From Clostridia bacterium (GTDB lineage Bacteria > Bacillota > Clostridia > Oscillospirales > Acutalibacteraceae): DNA of 64,000 bases. The position numbers and the translations under genes were made by a program. Below are positions 24,377-32,667 of this stretch, one piece after another. The notes below the pieces were generated by a model. It was not told the DNA's origin and ran no database searches. It was given only the letters and a program-made list of their open reading frames with translations. The DNA lies in NCBI GenBank assembly GCA_017548045.1, contig JAFYNR010000033.1, positions 1-64,000 on the forward strand, written 5' to 3'. How positions within the stretch are numbered: position 1 is the stretch's first letter; every line of letters starts with the position of its first letter.

Positions 24377-25447
24377 TTAAACGATATCCTCAAACTCTAC
24401 TACCCTGTTGGTTTTGCCCGATTCAAAAATGGCTTCAACAAGGCGCATAAGTCTGCGCTGCTGATTGTGGGTAACGATGATATTTTCCTCGCCTCTGAGG
24501 TGAGCAAAAATATTCTTGTAGTATTCGCCCCAGTCAGCCTTCTGAACGTCAAGAGGATATGTCTGAATGGTGTCATCGGTACGGGGTGCCATGGTCTTTG
24601 TTATACCTGCACCTGCAACGATGGGTACTGCATCCCTGTTTTCCCAATCGGAAACCATAACGATTTTACCGTCGGGCTTCCAGCTGTCAACAACGGCAGT
24701 ACCGTTTTCACCCAGCATATACCACAAAGGAAGCTCGATAAAGTTGCTTGTTGTAACTTCAACATAGAATGAAAGTCCGTCGTCAAAAATAAGGGTAGTG
24801 CGGAAACCGTCATCACAGTTTTCGTTTGTGACGTTGGTAAGCTCCGCATAGACGGTTTTAAGCTTTCTGGGCAGGGTCATCATAAGCGCCTGGTCAAGAA
24901 GGTGGATACCCCAGTCATAAACCATACCGCCGCCGTGCTGAGGCTGATTGCGCCAGTCGCCGGGCACGCCTCTTGAACCCTGAACACGGGATTCAATGCG
25001 GAAAACGTTGCCCAATGTGTTCTCGTCAAAAAGCTTTTTCATTGTGAGGTAATCCTCATCCCATCGTCTGTTCTGATGAACGGTGAAAAGCTTGCCTGTT
25101 TCTTCTGCGCAGGCAATCATCTCTTCAAGATCTGCCGAACAGATGGTAACAGGCTTTTCGCTGATAACGTTTTTGCCGTGACGCATTGCATCAATGGCAA
25201 TTTCCTTATGAACGTCGTTGGGAGTTGCGATTGTTACAAGGTCGATACGCTCATCATTCAGCAATTCTTCACGGGAATTGAAGAAATAAAAGCCCTTTTC
25301 ATCCGCAACCTTTTTTCTTTCGGGATTAATGTCAAATACACCTACAACCTCGGCATATTCGCCCATTTCTTCCTTGATTTTACGGGCGTGCCATCCGCCC
25401 ATTCCGCCGTAGCCGATAACGGCACAGCCAATTTTATTATTTACCAT
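24377..25447 (-). CDS. Gfo/Idh/MocA-family oxidoreductase (first)
   Basis: A 356-residue NAD(P)-dependent dehydrogenase. The Rossmann opening reads AVIGYGGMGGWHARK, the EKP motif (ISEKPV, near residue 95) has the catalytic-loop lysine, and the C-terminal half is the alpha/beta dimer domain with HGGGMVYDWGIHLLDQ. The family oxidises a sugar or cyclitol hydroxyl, often at C3 of a glycoside. It lies 33 bases after the epimerase-like gene in the operon. It is distinct in sequence from the oxidoreductase at 27195, so the two probably act at different steps. Confidence 0.9.
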   Translation of the reverse strand: MVNNKIGCAVIGYGGMGGWHARKIKEEMGEYAEVVGVFDINPERKKVADEKGFYFFNSREELLNDERIDLVTIATPNDVHKEIAIDAMRHGKNVISEKPVTICSADLEEMIACAEETGKLFTVHQNRRWDEDYLTMKKLFDENTLGNVFRIESRVQGSRGVPGDWRNQPQHGGGMVYDWGIHLLDQALMMTLPRKLKTVYAELTNVTNENCDDGFRTTLIFDDGLSFYVEVTTSNFIELPLWYMLGENGTAVVDSWKPDGKIVMVSDWENRDAVPIVAGAGITKTMAPRTDDTIQTYPLDVQKADWGEYYKNIFAHLRGEENIIVTHNQQRRLMRLVEAIFESGKTNRVVEFEDIV

Positions 25448-25480
25448 AGTATCGCCTTCTTGTGTTTTTGATAAGTGGAA

Positions 25481-26446
25481 TCAAACCCACCACATTTCAC
25501 CTGTTGACTCTGTGAGAATAATATTTTTGAGGAACGAAACAGCCTTTGAAAGACCTTCGTTCTGACTCATAAGCGAATCCTCGTGCTCAATGCTGATGGC
25601 ATAGTCATAGCCAACCATACGAAGGTTTGAAATTATATCCTTCCAATAAGCATTGTCGTTGCCGTAGCCTATTGTACGGAAAATCCAGGAACGGTTGATT
25701 TCATCGCCGTAGGGCTTATTGTCAAGCACACCGTTAACGGCTGTGTTGTATTTATCAATCTTTGTATCCTTTGCGTGAAAGTGGAAAATTGCATCACCCA
25801 GCTTGCGTATGCAGGCAACGGGATCCATACCCTGCCAGATAAGATGGCTGGGGTCAAAGTTTGCACCGATTTCGGGACCTACCGCCTCACGGAGCTTAAG
25901 CAGAGTTTCCGTGTTATAAACGCAGAAGCCGGGATGAAGCTCTAGTGCAATCTTGTTAACGCCGTGAGCCTTTGCAAACTCAACAAGGTCCTTCCAATAG
26001 GGAATAAGAACCTCGTTCCACTGCCATTCAAGGATTTCGCCGAAATCATTGGGCCAGGGGCAGGTTACCCAGTTGGGATATTTTGCGGTTTCGCAGTCAC
26101 CGGGGCAGCCCGAGAAGGTGTTGATCTGGCTCAGACCAAGCTTTTCGGCAAGAAGAATGGTGTTTCTGATTGTCTTGTCGTAATCGGCGGCAATTTCCTT
26201 GTTGGGATGCACGGGATTACCGTGGCAGGAAAGTGCACTGATCTGAACATCATATTTTTTGAGCAGAGCTTTGAATTCTTCAAGCTTTGCTTCGTCATTA
26301 AGCAGAACTTCGGGGTCTGCGTGAGCGTTGCCGGGATATCCGCCGCAGCCGATTTCAACCATTTCAATGCCCAGTGATTTGAAATATTTAAGTGCCTCTT
26401 CAAGCGAGAGGTTTGAAAGTAATGTTGTGAATACGCCGAGTTTCAT
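25481..26446 (-). CDS. Sugar phosphate isomerase/epimerase-like TIM-barrel protein (first)
   Basis: A 321-residue AP-endonuclease-2/xylose-isomerase-like barrel. Likely metal ligands are in ALELHPGF (Glu), NFDPSHL (Asp, His), HFHAKD (His) and SIEHED (Glu). Members isomerise or epimerise sugars and keto-sugars, or eliminate the aglycone of 3-keto-glycosides. At 321 residues it is longer than its 241-residue partner downstream in coordinate, with an insertion around WVTCPWPNDFGE. Strong AAGGAGA before the ATG. Third gene of the operon. Confidence 0.87.
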   Translation of the reverse strand: MKLGVFTTLLSNLSLEEALKYFKSLGIEMVEIGCGGYPGNAHADPEVLLNDEAKLEEFKALLKKYDVQISALSCHGNPVHPNKEIAADYDKTIRNTILLAEKLGLSQINTFSGCPGDCETAKYPNWVTCPWPNDFGEILEWQWNEVLIPYWKDLVEFAKAHGVNKIALELHPGFCVYNTETLLKLREAVGPEIGANFDPSHLIWQGMDPVACIRKLGDAIFHFHAKDTKIDKYNTAVNGVLDNKPYGDEINRSWIFRTIGYGNDNAYWKDIISNLRMVGYDYAISIEHEDSLMSQNEGLSKAVSFLKNIILTESTGEMWWV

Positions 26447-26457
26447 AGTATTTCTCC

Positions 26458-27183
26458 TTAAATAATGCTCTTTAAATACTTAAGGCTTCTTGTGATATCC
26501 TCAAAGCCTGTAGGTACGGGGTCATCGTTTTCGACGATAAGCCATTCCATACCGATATCCTTTGCCGCTTTAACAACTGCAGGAATATCGCAGTTGCCTT
26601 CGCCCAATGCCTTGGGCTTGCCGTCGATACCGTCTTTGACGTGAAGGTGAACAATGTTATCCTTCTTTTCGGTAATCAGCTTATAATTATCTTCGCCTGC
26701 GTGGAAGCTCCAGTAGGTATCGATTTCAAGGGAGCAGAGGCTGCCGATGATATCAATAGGAAGCTTGCCGCTTTCGGTGGGCTTGAATTCTTCGCAGTGG
26801 TTGTGGTAATAAACCTTCATACCGTATTTGTCCATAGCGTACTTCTGAGCATCACCAAGAACTTTTCCTGTGTTTTCAGCTTCTGCATCGGTGTTGTGCG
26901 GTGCACCGCCTACACCCACAGCTTTAACACCGAGGGTATTCTGGAATTCAATGGTTTCTTCAAGCTTACCTGCCTTGAAATCATCAAGACCTATATGGCC
27001 GCCTACGGCAACCAGACCGATTTCGTCAAGCTTTGCCTTTATTGTTGCGGCATCCGTGCCGAAATAGCCTGCAAATTCAACACCGTCATAACCGATTTTT
27101 TTGATTTCTTCAAGTGCGGCAAGCAAGGTTTCTGTGTTATTTATATGTTCTCTTACGGAATAAACCTGAACTGCTATTTTCAT
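26458..27183 (-). CDS. Sugar phosphate isomerase/epimerase-like TIM-barrel protein (second)
   Basis: A 241-residue compact member of the same barrel superfamily. Metal-ligand candidates lie in YYHNHCEEF, LEIDTYW, HLHVKDG and IVENDD. The length and HNHxxEF pattern resemble IolE/hydroxypyruvate-isomerase-like and 3-keto-sugar enzymes. It is the second gene of the operon, 11 bases from each neighbour. Two barrel proteins in one operon suggest either successive steps or two halves of one reaction. Confidence 0.87.
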   Translation of the reverse strand: MKIAVQVYSVREHINNTETLLAALEEIKKIGYDGVEFAGYFGTDAATIKAKLDEIGLVAVGGHIGLDDFKAGKLEETIEFQNTLGVKAVGVGGAPHNTDAEAENTGKVLGDAQKYAMDKYGMKVYYHNHCEEFKPTESGKLPIDIIGSLCSLEIDTYWSFHAGEDNYKLITEKKDNIVHLHVKDGIDGKPKALGEGNCDIPAVVKAAKDIGMEWLIVENDDPVPTGFEDITRSLKYLKSII

Positions 27184-27194
27184 TGCTTTTCTCC

Positions 27195-28286
27195 TCAGTC
27201 GTTATTGATATATACGGGCTTACCTGTCTTTGCAGACTCATAGATTGCTTCAAGAATCTGTGTAACAACCATTGCCTGCTCGGGCTTTGTGCGAAGCTCT
27301 GCACCGTTAAGCACTGCATCATAGAATGCACGGCACTCAAGCTCTTCGGGCTTGTCGCTTGCACCGTCATAGAATGCTACGCCGCCTGCATCAAAGTTGG
27401 GTGTTTCGATAACCTGTCTGCCGTTTTTTACGTAGTTGATACGAAGGTCGTCGCCAAGCATATCTGCGCCGCCCTTGACACCTGCAATAAGAGTTGATGC
27501 CTCACAGGGGTCTGCAATATTGAGTGCCCAAGCGGATTCAACGCTGATTGTTGCGCCGTTTTCCATAACAACAAAGCCGAATGCGGAATCTTCAACGGTA
27601 TACTTTTCGGGATCCCAGTCGCCCCATGCATTTGCGGTTCTCTTCTGATCGCCAAGCTTCTTGAAGGTTGTACCTACAACCATCTTGGGCTTATAGTTGT
27701 TCATCATCCAGAGGGTAAGGTCAAGTGCGTGAGTACCGATATCGATAAGGGGTCCGCCGCCCTGCTCTTCTTCATTAAGGAAAACACCCCAGGTGGGAAC
27801 GGCACGTCTGCGCAGTGCAAGTGCTCTTGCATAGTAGATTTCACCGAATTCATCATTCTCACAGCACTCTTTAAGATAGAGGGAATCGCCTCTCCAGCGT
27901 GACTGATAGCCGATTGAAAGAACCTTGCCCGTTCTTACGGAAGCCTCGTACATAGCCTTTGCCTCTGCATAGGTCTTAGCCATGGGCTTTTCGCAAAGAA
28001 CGTGCTTACCTGCTTCAAGTGCATCGATGGTGATAAAGCTGTGTGACTTGTTGGGGGTACAAACGTGAACAGCAACAATGCTTTCATCCTTCAGAAGCTC
28101 CTTGTAGTCCGTGTAAACCTTTGCGTCTGCCGAACCGAATTTCTTTGCGGTTTCGATTGCTCTTTCTTCAATAATGTCGCAGAATGCAACGGGCTCGAGG
28201 AAATCAATGTTTGAGATTGCGCGAAGATGCTTTCCGTTTGCGATGCCGCCGCATCCGATTATACCGATTCTTACTTTTTCAGCCAT
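27195..28286 (-). CDS. Gfo/Idh/MocA-family oxidoreductase (second)
   Basis: A 363-residue dehydrogenase. GIIGCGGIANGKHL binds the dinucleotide, HVLCEKPMA (near residue 95) holds the EKP motif, and GGGPLIDIGTHALDLTLW (near residue 185) is the family's substrate-domain signature with the catalytic Asp and His. It is the first gene of the operon, with AAGGAG before the ATG and a promoter/operator upstream. Expected role: NAD-dependent oxidation of a sugar ring hydroxyl. Substrate unknown. Confidence 0.9.
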   Translation of the reverse strand: MAEKVRIGIIGCGGIANGKHLRAISNIDFLEPVAFCDIIEERAIETAKKFGSADAKVYTDYKELLKDESIVAVHVCTPNKSHSFITIDALEAGKHVLCEKPMAKTYAEAKAMYEASVRTGKVLSIGYQSRWRGDSLYLKECCENDEFGEIYYARALALRRRAVPTWGVFLNEEEQGGGPLIDIGTHALDLTLWMMNNYKPKMVVGTTFKKLGDQKRTANAWGDWDPEKYTVEDSAFGFVVMENGATISVESAWALNIADPCEASTLIAGVKGGADMLGDDLRINYVKNGRQVIETPNFDAGGVAFYDGASDKPEELECRAFYDAVLNGAELRTKPEQAMVVTQILEAIYESAKTGKPVYINND

Positions 28287-28337
28287 ATTAATTTCTCCTT
28301 GATTTCAGATTGCGGAAAATTCCGCCCATTCACCTTT

Positions 28338-28365
28338 ATTATAATACTTTACCAAAGTAAATCAA
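28338..28365 (-). promoter_or_regulatory. Operon promoter with operator TACTTT-N3-AAAGTA
   Basis: On the minus strand TTGATT and TATAAT are separated by 16 bases. The whole spacer is filled by the perfect 6+6 dyad at 28345-28359 (TACTTTACCAAAGTA on the plus strand). The same half-sites and spacing occur at the melA start of transcription (32953-32971). Confidence 0.75.
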
Positions 28366-28428
28366 GAAAAAACAAAAATTACGGGTGTAGATTTTGAAGG
28401 GCAAAATTTAGTTAAAATAAACAAAAAC

Positions 28429-28457
28429 TTGACGGATATAACATGGGTTGATATAAT
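28429..28457 (+). promoter_or_regulatory. cysK promoter
   Basis: TTGACG and TATAAT are separated by 17 bases, 22 bases before the TTG start. Confidence 0.75.
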
Positions 28458-28479
28458 CGAGATGAAATGAGGCGATATT

Positions 28480-29406
28480 TTGAAAATCTATAAAAACGCC
28501 GCCGGAACCATCGGCAATACTCCTCTTGTCAGATTTTCCGCATACGCAAGCGCCGCAGGTGCAGATGCCGAAATTCTTGCAAAGCTCGAATACAGAAACC
28601 CCGCAGGCAGTTCAAAGGACCGCGTAGGCTTTGAAATGCTCCGTGCGGCAATGGCAGAGGGTAAAATAAATAAAAACTCTGTTATCATAGAACCTACAAG
28701 CGGTAACACGGGCATAGGAATTGCATCTGTTGCGGCACAGATGGGTCTGAAGGTTATAATCACAATGCCCGAAACAATGAGCCTTGAACGCAGAAAGCTT
28801 CTTGCCGCCTATGGTGCAGAGCTTGTTCTCACCGAAGGCGCAAAGGGTATGGCAGGCGCAATTCAGAAAGCAAACGAGCTTGCCTCACAGATTGAAGGCG
28901 GCTTTATTCCCGCCCAGTTTGATAATCCGTCAAATGCCGACGCACACTATAAAACCACAGGCCCCGAAATATGGAACGATACTGACGGAAACGTTGATAT
29001 TTTTGTTGCAGGCGTAGGCACCGGCGGTACGATAACAGGTGTCGGAAGATACCTCAAAGAAAAAAATCCCGATGTGAAAATCATTGCGGTTGAACCTGAG
29101 GACTCACCTTTCCTTTCGCAAGGCAGAGCAGGTGCACACGGCTTGCAGGGTATCGGCGCTGGCTTTATCCCCAAGGTGCTTGACACGGATATTTACGACG
29201 AAATAATTACCGTCACCACCGAGCAGGCGTATGCCGCCGCAAGGCTGACGGTTAAAACCGAGGGTATTCTTATCGGAATTTCTTCGGGTGCGGCACTTTA
29301 CGCCGCAACGGAAATCGCAAAAAGGCCCGAAAATGCAGATAAAAAAATCGTTGTGCTTCTGCCCGACGGCGGTGAAAGATATCTTTCCACAACGATGTTT
29401 GAATAA
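28480..29406 (+). CDS. cysK: Cysteine synthase (O-acetylserine sulfhydrylase)
   Basis: A 308-residue PLP enzyme that makes cysteine from O-acetylserine and sulfide. Schiff-base Lys46 lies in NPAGSSKDR. The substrate loop PTSGNTGIG, the phosphate-binding GTGGTITG and the late SSGAAL are all in place. The start is TTG at 28480 with GAGGC upstream; there is no nearby in-frame ATG. nadE follows within 14 bases, so cysK, nadE and the M24 peptidase form one operon. Confidence 0.95.
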   Translation: MKIYKNAAGTIGNTPLVRFSAYASAAGADAEILAKLEYRNPAGSSKDRVGFEMLRAAMAEGKINKNSVIIEPTSGNTGIGIASVAAQMGLKVIITMPETMSLERRKLLAAYGAELVLTEGAKGMAGAIQKANELASQIEGGFIPAQFDNPSNADAHYKTTGPEIWNDTDGNVDIFVAGVGTGGTITGVGRYLKEKNPDVKIIAVEPEDSPFLSQGRAGAHGLQGIGAGFIPKVLDTDIYDEIITVTTEQAYAAARLTVKTEGILIGISSGAALYAATEIAKRPENADKKIVVLLPDGGERYLSTTMFE

Positions 29407-29419
29407 GGATGGTAGTATT

Positions 29420-30154
29420 ATGTTTGATGCTCTCAAAGTAAAAAATCAATGTGTTGAATGGATAAAGAATTTTTTTGAAGAAAACGGCAAAGGCTGTAAT
29501 GCGGTAATCGGTATTTCAGGCGGTAAGGACAGCTCTGTTGCGGCAGCTCTCTGCGTCGAAGCCCTTGGCAAGTACAGGGTTATCGGCGTGCTTATGCCTC
29601 AGGGTGTTCAGCACGATATTGATGCGGCTTACAAGCTCGTCAATCATCTCGGAATCAGACATTATGAAATCAATGTCAAAGCCGCCATTGACGGTATTCT
29701 CGGCGCTTTTCCCGAGGATCTGCCCATTTCTGAGCAGTCAAAGGTCAACCTGCCTCCCCGTATCAGAATGAGCACTCTTTATGCGGTCAGCCAGTCCCTT
29801 AACGGCAGAGTTGTCAATACCTGCAACCTTTCCGAAGATTGGGTAGGTTATTCCACACGCTACGGCGATGCGGCAGGCGATTTTTCGCCTATGTGCAATC
29901 TGACGGTTACAGAGGTAAAGGAAATCGGCCATCTTTTGGGTCTGCCCTATGAGTTGGTTGAAAAGGTTCCTATTGACGGTCTCTGCGGCAAAACGGACGA
30001 AGAAAATCTGGGCTTCACATATGCAGAGCTTGACGTTTATATCCGCACAGGCAAAATCAACGACCCCGAAAAGAAAGAGCTTATTGACAGAAAGCATAAG
30101 GCAAATCTTTTCAAATTACAGCTTATGCCTATGTTTAAGCCCGATGAGGTATGA
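29420..30154 (+). CDS. nadE: NAD+ synthase, ammonia-dependent
   Basis: A 244-residue protein with the PP-loop SGGKDSS (residues 33-39) and NLSEDWVGYSTRYGDAAGDF, the NaAD-binding segment. It amidates deamido-NAD to NAD. No glutaminase domain is attached, so ammonia is used directly or supplied by a partner. AAGGATGG precedes the ATG at 29420. The last codons overlap the next start (ATGA). It acts one step after NadD, encoded at 15240. Confidence 0.94.
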   Translation: MFDALKVKNQCVEWIKNFFEENGKGCNAVIGISGGKDSSVAAALCVEALGKYRVIGVLMPQGVQHDIDAAYKLVNHLGIRHYEINVKAAIDGILGAFPEDLPISEQSKVNLPPRIRMSTLYAVSQSLNGRVVNTCNLSEDWVGYSTRYGDAAGDFSPMCNLTVTEVKEIGHLLGLPYELVEKVPIDGLCGKTDEENLGFTYAELDVYIRTGKINDPEKKELIDRKHKANLFKLQLMPMFKPDEV

Positions 30155-31212
30155 AAATGAATATAAAAAATCTTCAGTTATCCCTTGAAAACGGCGGTGC
30201 ATATCTGATTGTATCCCCCGAAAACAGACGCTGGCTTACGGGCTTTGCATCCTCCGACGGATACCTGCTTGTTACAAAAACCGAGGCGGTTTTTCTTGTT
30301 GACAGCCGATATATCGAAGCGGCTCAGAAGCAGATTGCCGTTTGCGAATCCGTTCTGCTCACTTCACTTTCCGCACAGCTTCCCGAATACATCAAAAATT
30401 TTGGCATTACCGCGCTTTACACCGAAGCACAGCGGCTGAGTGTTGCGGATTTTGAAGAAATAAAAAGCATATCCTCCTGCCCCTGTGTTGCAGACAAGGC
30501 AGACGGTGTTATCGATTCTCTCCGCCGCATTAAAACCGAAATTGAAAAATCGAAAATTCTCAAGGCTCAGGCTATTGCGGAAAGAGCTTTTGACCGTATT
30601 CTGGATTTTATAAAAATCGGTGTAACCGAGCGTGAAATTGCCCTTGAACTTGACTTTTTCATGCTGAAAAACGGTGCGGAATGCGTTTCGTTTGAAACCA
30701 TTGCAGTCAGCGGCAAAAATTCCTCAATGCCCCACGGAGTGCCCTGCGACAAAAAGATTGAAAAAGGCGATTTCATCACCCTGGATTTCGGTGCGGTTGT
30801 TGACGGATATCACAGCGATATGACACGCACCGTTGCGGTTGGCGAAGTATCCTCAAAGCAGGCAGAGGTTTATGAAACCGTACTCAGCGCTCAGCTTAAA
30901 AGCCTTGAAGCCCTTAAGGCAGGCGTTCCCTGCTTCGACGCTGATGCCGCTGCAAGAAACATTATCAGCAATGCAGGCTACGGCAAATATTTCGGCCACG
31001 GCACGGGTCACGGTGTGGGTATTGAAATTCACGAAGCGCCCAGACTTTCACCCAAAAGCGATGCAATTCTCAAGGCGGGCGATATCGTAACCGTTGAGCC
31101 CGGTATTTATCTGCCCGACGAATTCGGTGTACGCATCGAAGATATGGCATTTATAACCGAAAACGGCTTTGAAAACCTTACAAAAAGCCCGAAAAGCCTT
31201 ATAATTCTGTAA
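30151..31212 (+). CDS. M24-family aminopeptidase (Xaa-Pro-type)
   Basis: A 353-residue protein with a creatinase-like N-terminal domain (residues 1-125) and a pita-bread metallopeptidase domain. Metal ligands are visible in LDFGAVVDGYHSDMTRT (two Asp), GHGTGHGVG (His), VEPGIY (Glu) and GVRIEDM (Glu). It would cleave N-terminal residues next to proline. It overlaps nadE by four bases; the ATG at 30157 is an equally possible start. Cytosolic, since there is no signal peptide. Confidence 0.92.
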   Translation: MKMNIKNLQLSLENGGAYLIVSPENRRWLTGFASSDGYLLVTKTEAVFLVDSRYIEAAQKQIAVCESVLLTSLSAQLPEYIKNFGITALYTEAQRLSVADFEEIKSISSCPCVADKADGVIDSLRRIKTEIEKSKILKAQAIAERAFDRILDFIKIGVTEREIALELDFFMLKNGAECVSFETIAVSGKNSSMPHGVPCDKKIEKGDFITLDFGAVVDGYHSDMTRTVAVGEVSSKQAEVYETVLSAQLKSLEALKAGVPCFDADAAARNIISNAGYGKYFGHGTGHGVGIEIHEAPRLSPKSDAILKAGDIVTVEPGIYLPDEFGVRIEDMAFITENGFENLTKSPKSLIIL

Positions 31213-31239
31213 AGAGGGCAGATAATTCACAAAAAAGAC

Positions 31240-31268
31240 TTGAAAAATATAAGTGAATAGTATAAAAT
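31240..31268 (+). promoter_or_regulatory. efp promoter
   Basis: TTGAAA and TAAAAT are separated by 17 bases, 36 bases before the start codon. Confidence 0.6.
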
Positions 31269-31303
31269 AATTGCGAAAACATATATATAAGGAGAAATAA
31301 CTT

Positions 31304-31861
31304 ATGGTATCAGCAGGCGATTTCAGAAACGGCGTAACCTTTGAAATGGAAGGTCAGGTCTATCAGATTATCGAATTCCAGCACGTTAAGCCCGGCAAAG
31401 GTGCGGCTTTCGTAAGAACAAAAATCAGAAACGTTATCGGCGGCGCAGTTGTTGAGCGTACCTTCAACCCCACCGACAAGTTCCCCACCGCTTACATTGA
31501 GCGTAAGGAAATGGAATATTCATACGAGGACGGCGGCCTTTACTACTTCATGGACCCCGAAACCTACGATATGGTTCCCATCGGTGCAGACACTCTTCCC
31601 GAAAACTTCAAGTTTGTTAAGGAAAATGAAACCTGCCGTGTTCTTTCATACAAGGGCAGCGTTTTCGGCGTAGAACCCCCCAACTCAGTTACTCTTCAGG
31701 TAACAAAGACAGACCCCGGCTTTGCAGGCAACACTGCAACCAACGCAACAAAGCCCGCTACTCTTGAAACAGGTGCAGAGGTTAAGGTTCCCCTGTTCAT
31801 CGACGAGGGTGAAATGATTGTTGTTGACACTCGCACAGGCGAATATCTCAGCCGTGCATAA
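31304..31861 (+). CDS. efp: Elongation factor P
   Basis: A 185-residue protein of exact family length with a KOW-like N domain and two OB domains. The tip loop HVKPGKGAAF places a lysine at residue 32, the site modified in many bacteria. EF-P relieves ribosomes stalled on polyproline. AAGGAG lies upstream of the ATG. The gene for a modifying enzyme is not visible in the window. It is followed by the CD1247-like gene, a recurrent pairing in Clostridia. Confidence 0.97.
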   Translation: MVSAGDFRNGVTFEMEGQVYQIIEFQHVKPGKGAAFVRTKIRNVIGGAVVERTFNPTDKFPTAYIERKEMEYSYEDGGLYYFMDPETYDMVPIGADTLPENFKFVKENETCRVLSYKGSVFGVEPPNSVTLQVTKTDPGFAGNTATNATKPATLETGAEVKVPLFIDEGEMIVVDTRTGEYLSRA

Positions 31862-31885
31862 TTATATTTAACGGAGGAAACAAAA

Positions 31886-32311
31886 ATGACTGTTACTGAA
31901 AAGGTTGCATACCTTAAAGGTCTTGCAGAAGGTCTTGCACTTGATGAAAGCAAGCCCGAAGCAAAGCTCATTAAGGCTATGATTGATGTTCTTGACGACA
32001 TCGCTCTCTCAGTAAGCGATCTTGAAGACGGCCTTGACCTCATCAGCGAGCAGCTTGACGCTGTTGACGAGGACCTTGACGAGCTTGAAGGCTTTGTTTA
32101 CGAAGACCTTGACGATTGCTGCTGCGATGATTGCTGCGACGAAGACGAGGAAGAATATTACGACGTTGAATGCCCCAGCTGCGGCGAGGTTATCTGCGTT
32201 GACGGTGACATCCTTGAGGAAGGCAGCATCAACTGCCCCAACTGCAACGAGCTTCTCGAGTTCGAGATTGACTACGATTGCGATTGCGGCTGTGAGGACT
32301 GCGACGAATAA
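31886..32311 (+). CDS. CD1247-like acidic zinc-ribbon protein
   Basis: A 141-residue protein. Residues 1-65 form the conserved N-terminal domain (VTEKVAYLKGLAEGLALD and onward) found next to efp in Clostridia. A very acidic, cysteine-dense stretch with DCCCDDCCDEDEEE (residues 77-90) comes next, then a two-knuckle zinc ribbon (CPSC, then CPNC) and a tail with CDCGCEDC. Function unknown. The ribbon resembles those of RNA-polymerase or ribosome-associated proteins. Twenty-five bases after efp, with GGAGG. The cysteine clusters could bind more metal than one zinc. Confidence 0.8.
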   Translation: MTVTEKVAYLKGLAEGLALDESKPEAKLIKAMIDVLDDIALSVSDLEDGLDLISEQLDAVDEDLDELEGFVYEDLDDCCCDDCCDEDEEEYYDVECPSCGEVICVDGDILEEGSINCPNCNELLEFEIDYDCDCGCEDCDE

Positions 32312-32322
32312 TCAAAACAGAA

Positions 32323-32347
32323 GACGGGTGTGCAAATGCACACCCGT
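32323..32347. terminator. Terminator after the efp unit
   Basis: ACGGGTGTGCA pairs with TGCACACCCGT, followed by TATTTTTTT. The first base of the convergent regulator gene's stop codon lies at the end of the stem. Confidence 0.88.
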
Positions 32348-32553
32348 TATTTTTTTATTCCGAGAATATAATCCGTTGACACCCCGTAACATTCTGATAG
32401 TTTTATAAGCACGCTGCAAGGCAATTCCCTGCTGCCGGTTTCATATCTCGTGTAAGTGGTGCGGTCTATTCCGCAACCGATTTTTTCAAGCTCCTGACAA
32501 AGTTTTTTCTGTGAATGCCCCTTTTCAAGTCTGATTTTTTTCAGATTATACAT
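32347..32553 (-). CDS. Small XRE-family regulator
   Basis: A 68-residue single-domain helix-turn-helix protein: LKKIRLEKGHSQKKLCQEL opens, the recognition helix follows, and it ends GVSTDYILG like many Cro/C1-type proteins. Start at 32553 with GAGGAG seven bases upstream. It is divergent from another small XRE gene, with a dyad-rich gap between. Its own promoter (32601-32629) is covered by repeats, so autoregulation is likely. Confidence 0.85.
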   Translation of the reverse strand: MYNLKKIRLEKGHSQKKLCQELEKIGCGIDRTTYTRYETGSRELPCSVLIKLSECYGVSTDYILGIKK

Positions 32554-32580
32554 AAAATCACTCCTCTCTTTCTTTATGCA

Positions 32581-32629
32581 ATAGGCAACGCATTGCCTAT
32601 ATAGTATCACGCATCGCCTATAATTACAA
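32581..32629. promoter_or_regulatory. Divergent operator/promoter region between the XRE genes
   Basis: The perfect dyad ATAGGCAA-CGCA-TTGCCTAT lies at 32581-32600. ACGCATTGCCTATA (32588-32601) recurs as ACGCATCGCCTATA (32609-32622). On the minus strand TTGTAA (32624-32629) and TACTAT (32601-32606) are 17 bases apart and form the promoter of the 32347 gene. TATAAT at 32619-32624 may serve the plus-strand gene. Confidence 0.65.
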
Positions 32630-32667
32630 CATAAATTTCATATTCTATAACCAAAGGATGTGAATTT

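Noticed and set aside
22969-28286. Myo-inositol (iol) operon
   Set aside because: Gfo/Idh and barrel proteins recall iolG and iolE, but no IolB, IolC, IolD or IolA-like genes are present, so I keep the substrate open.
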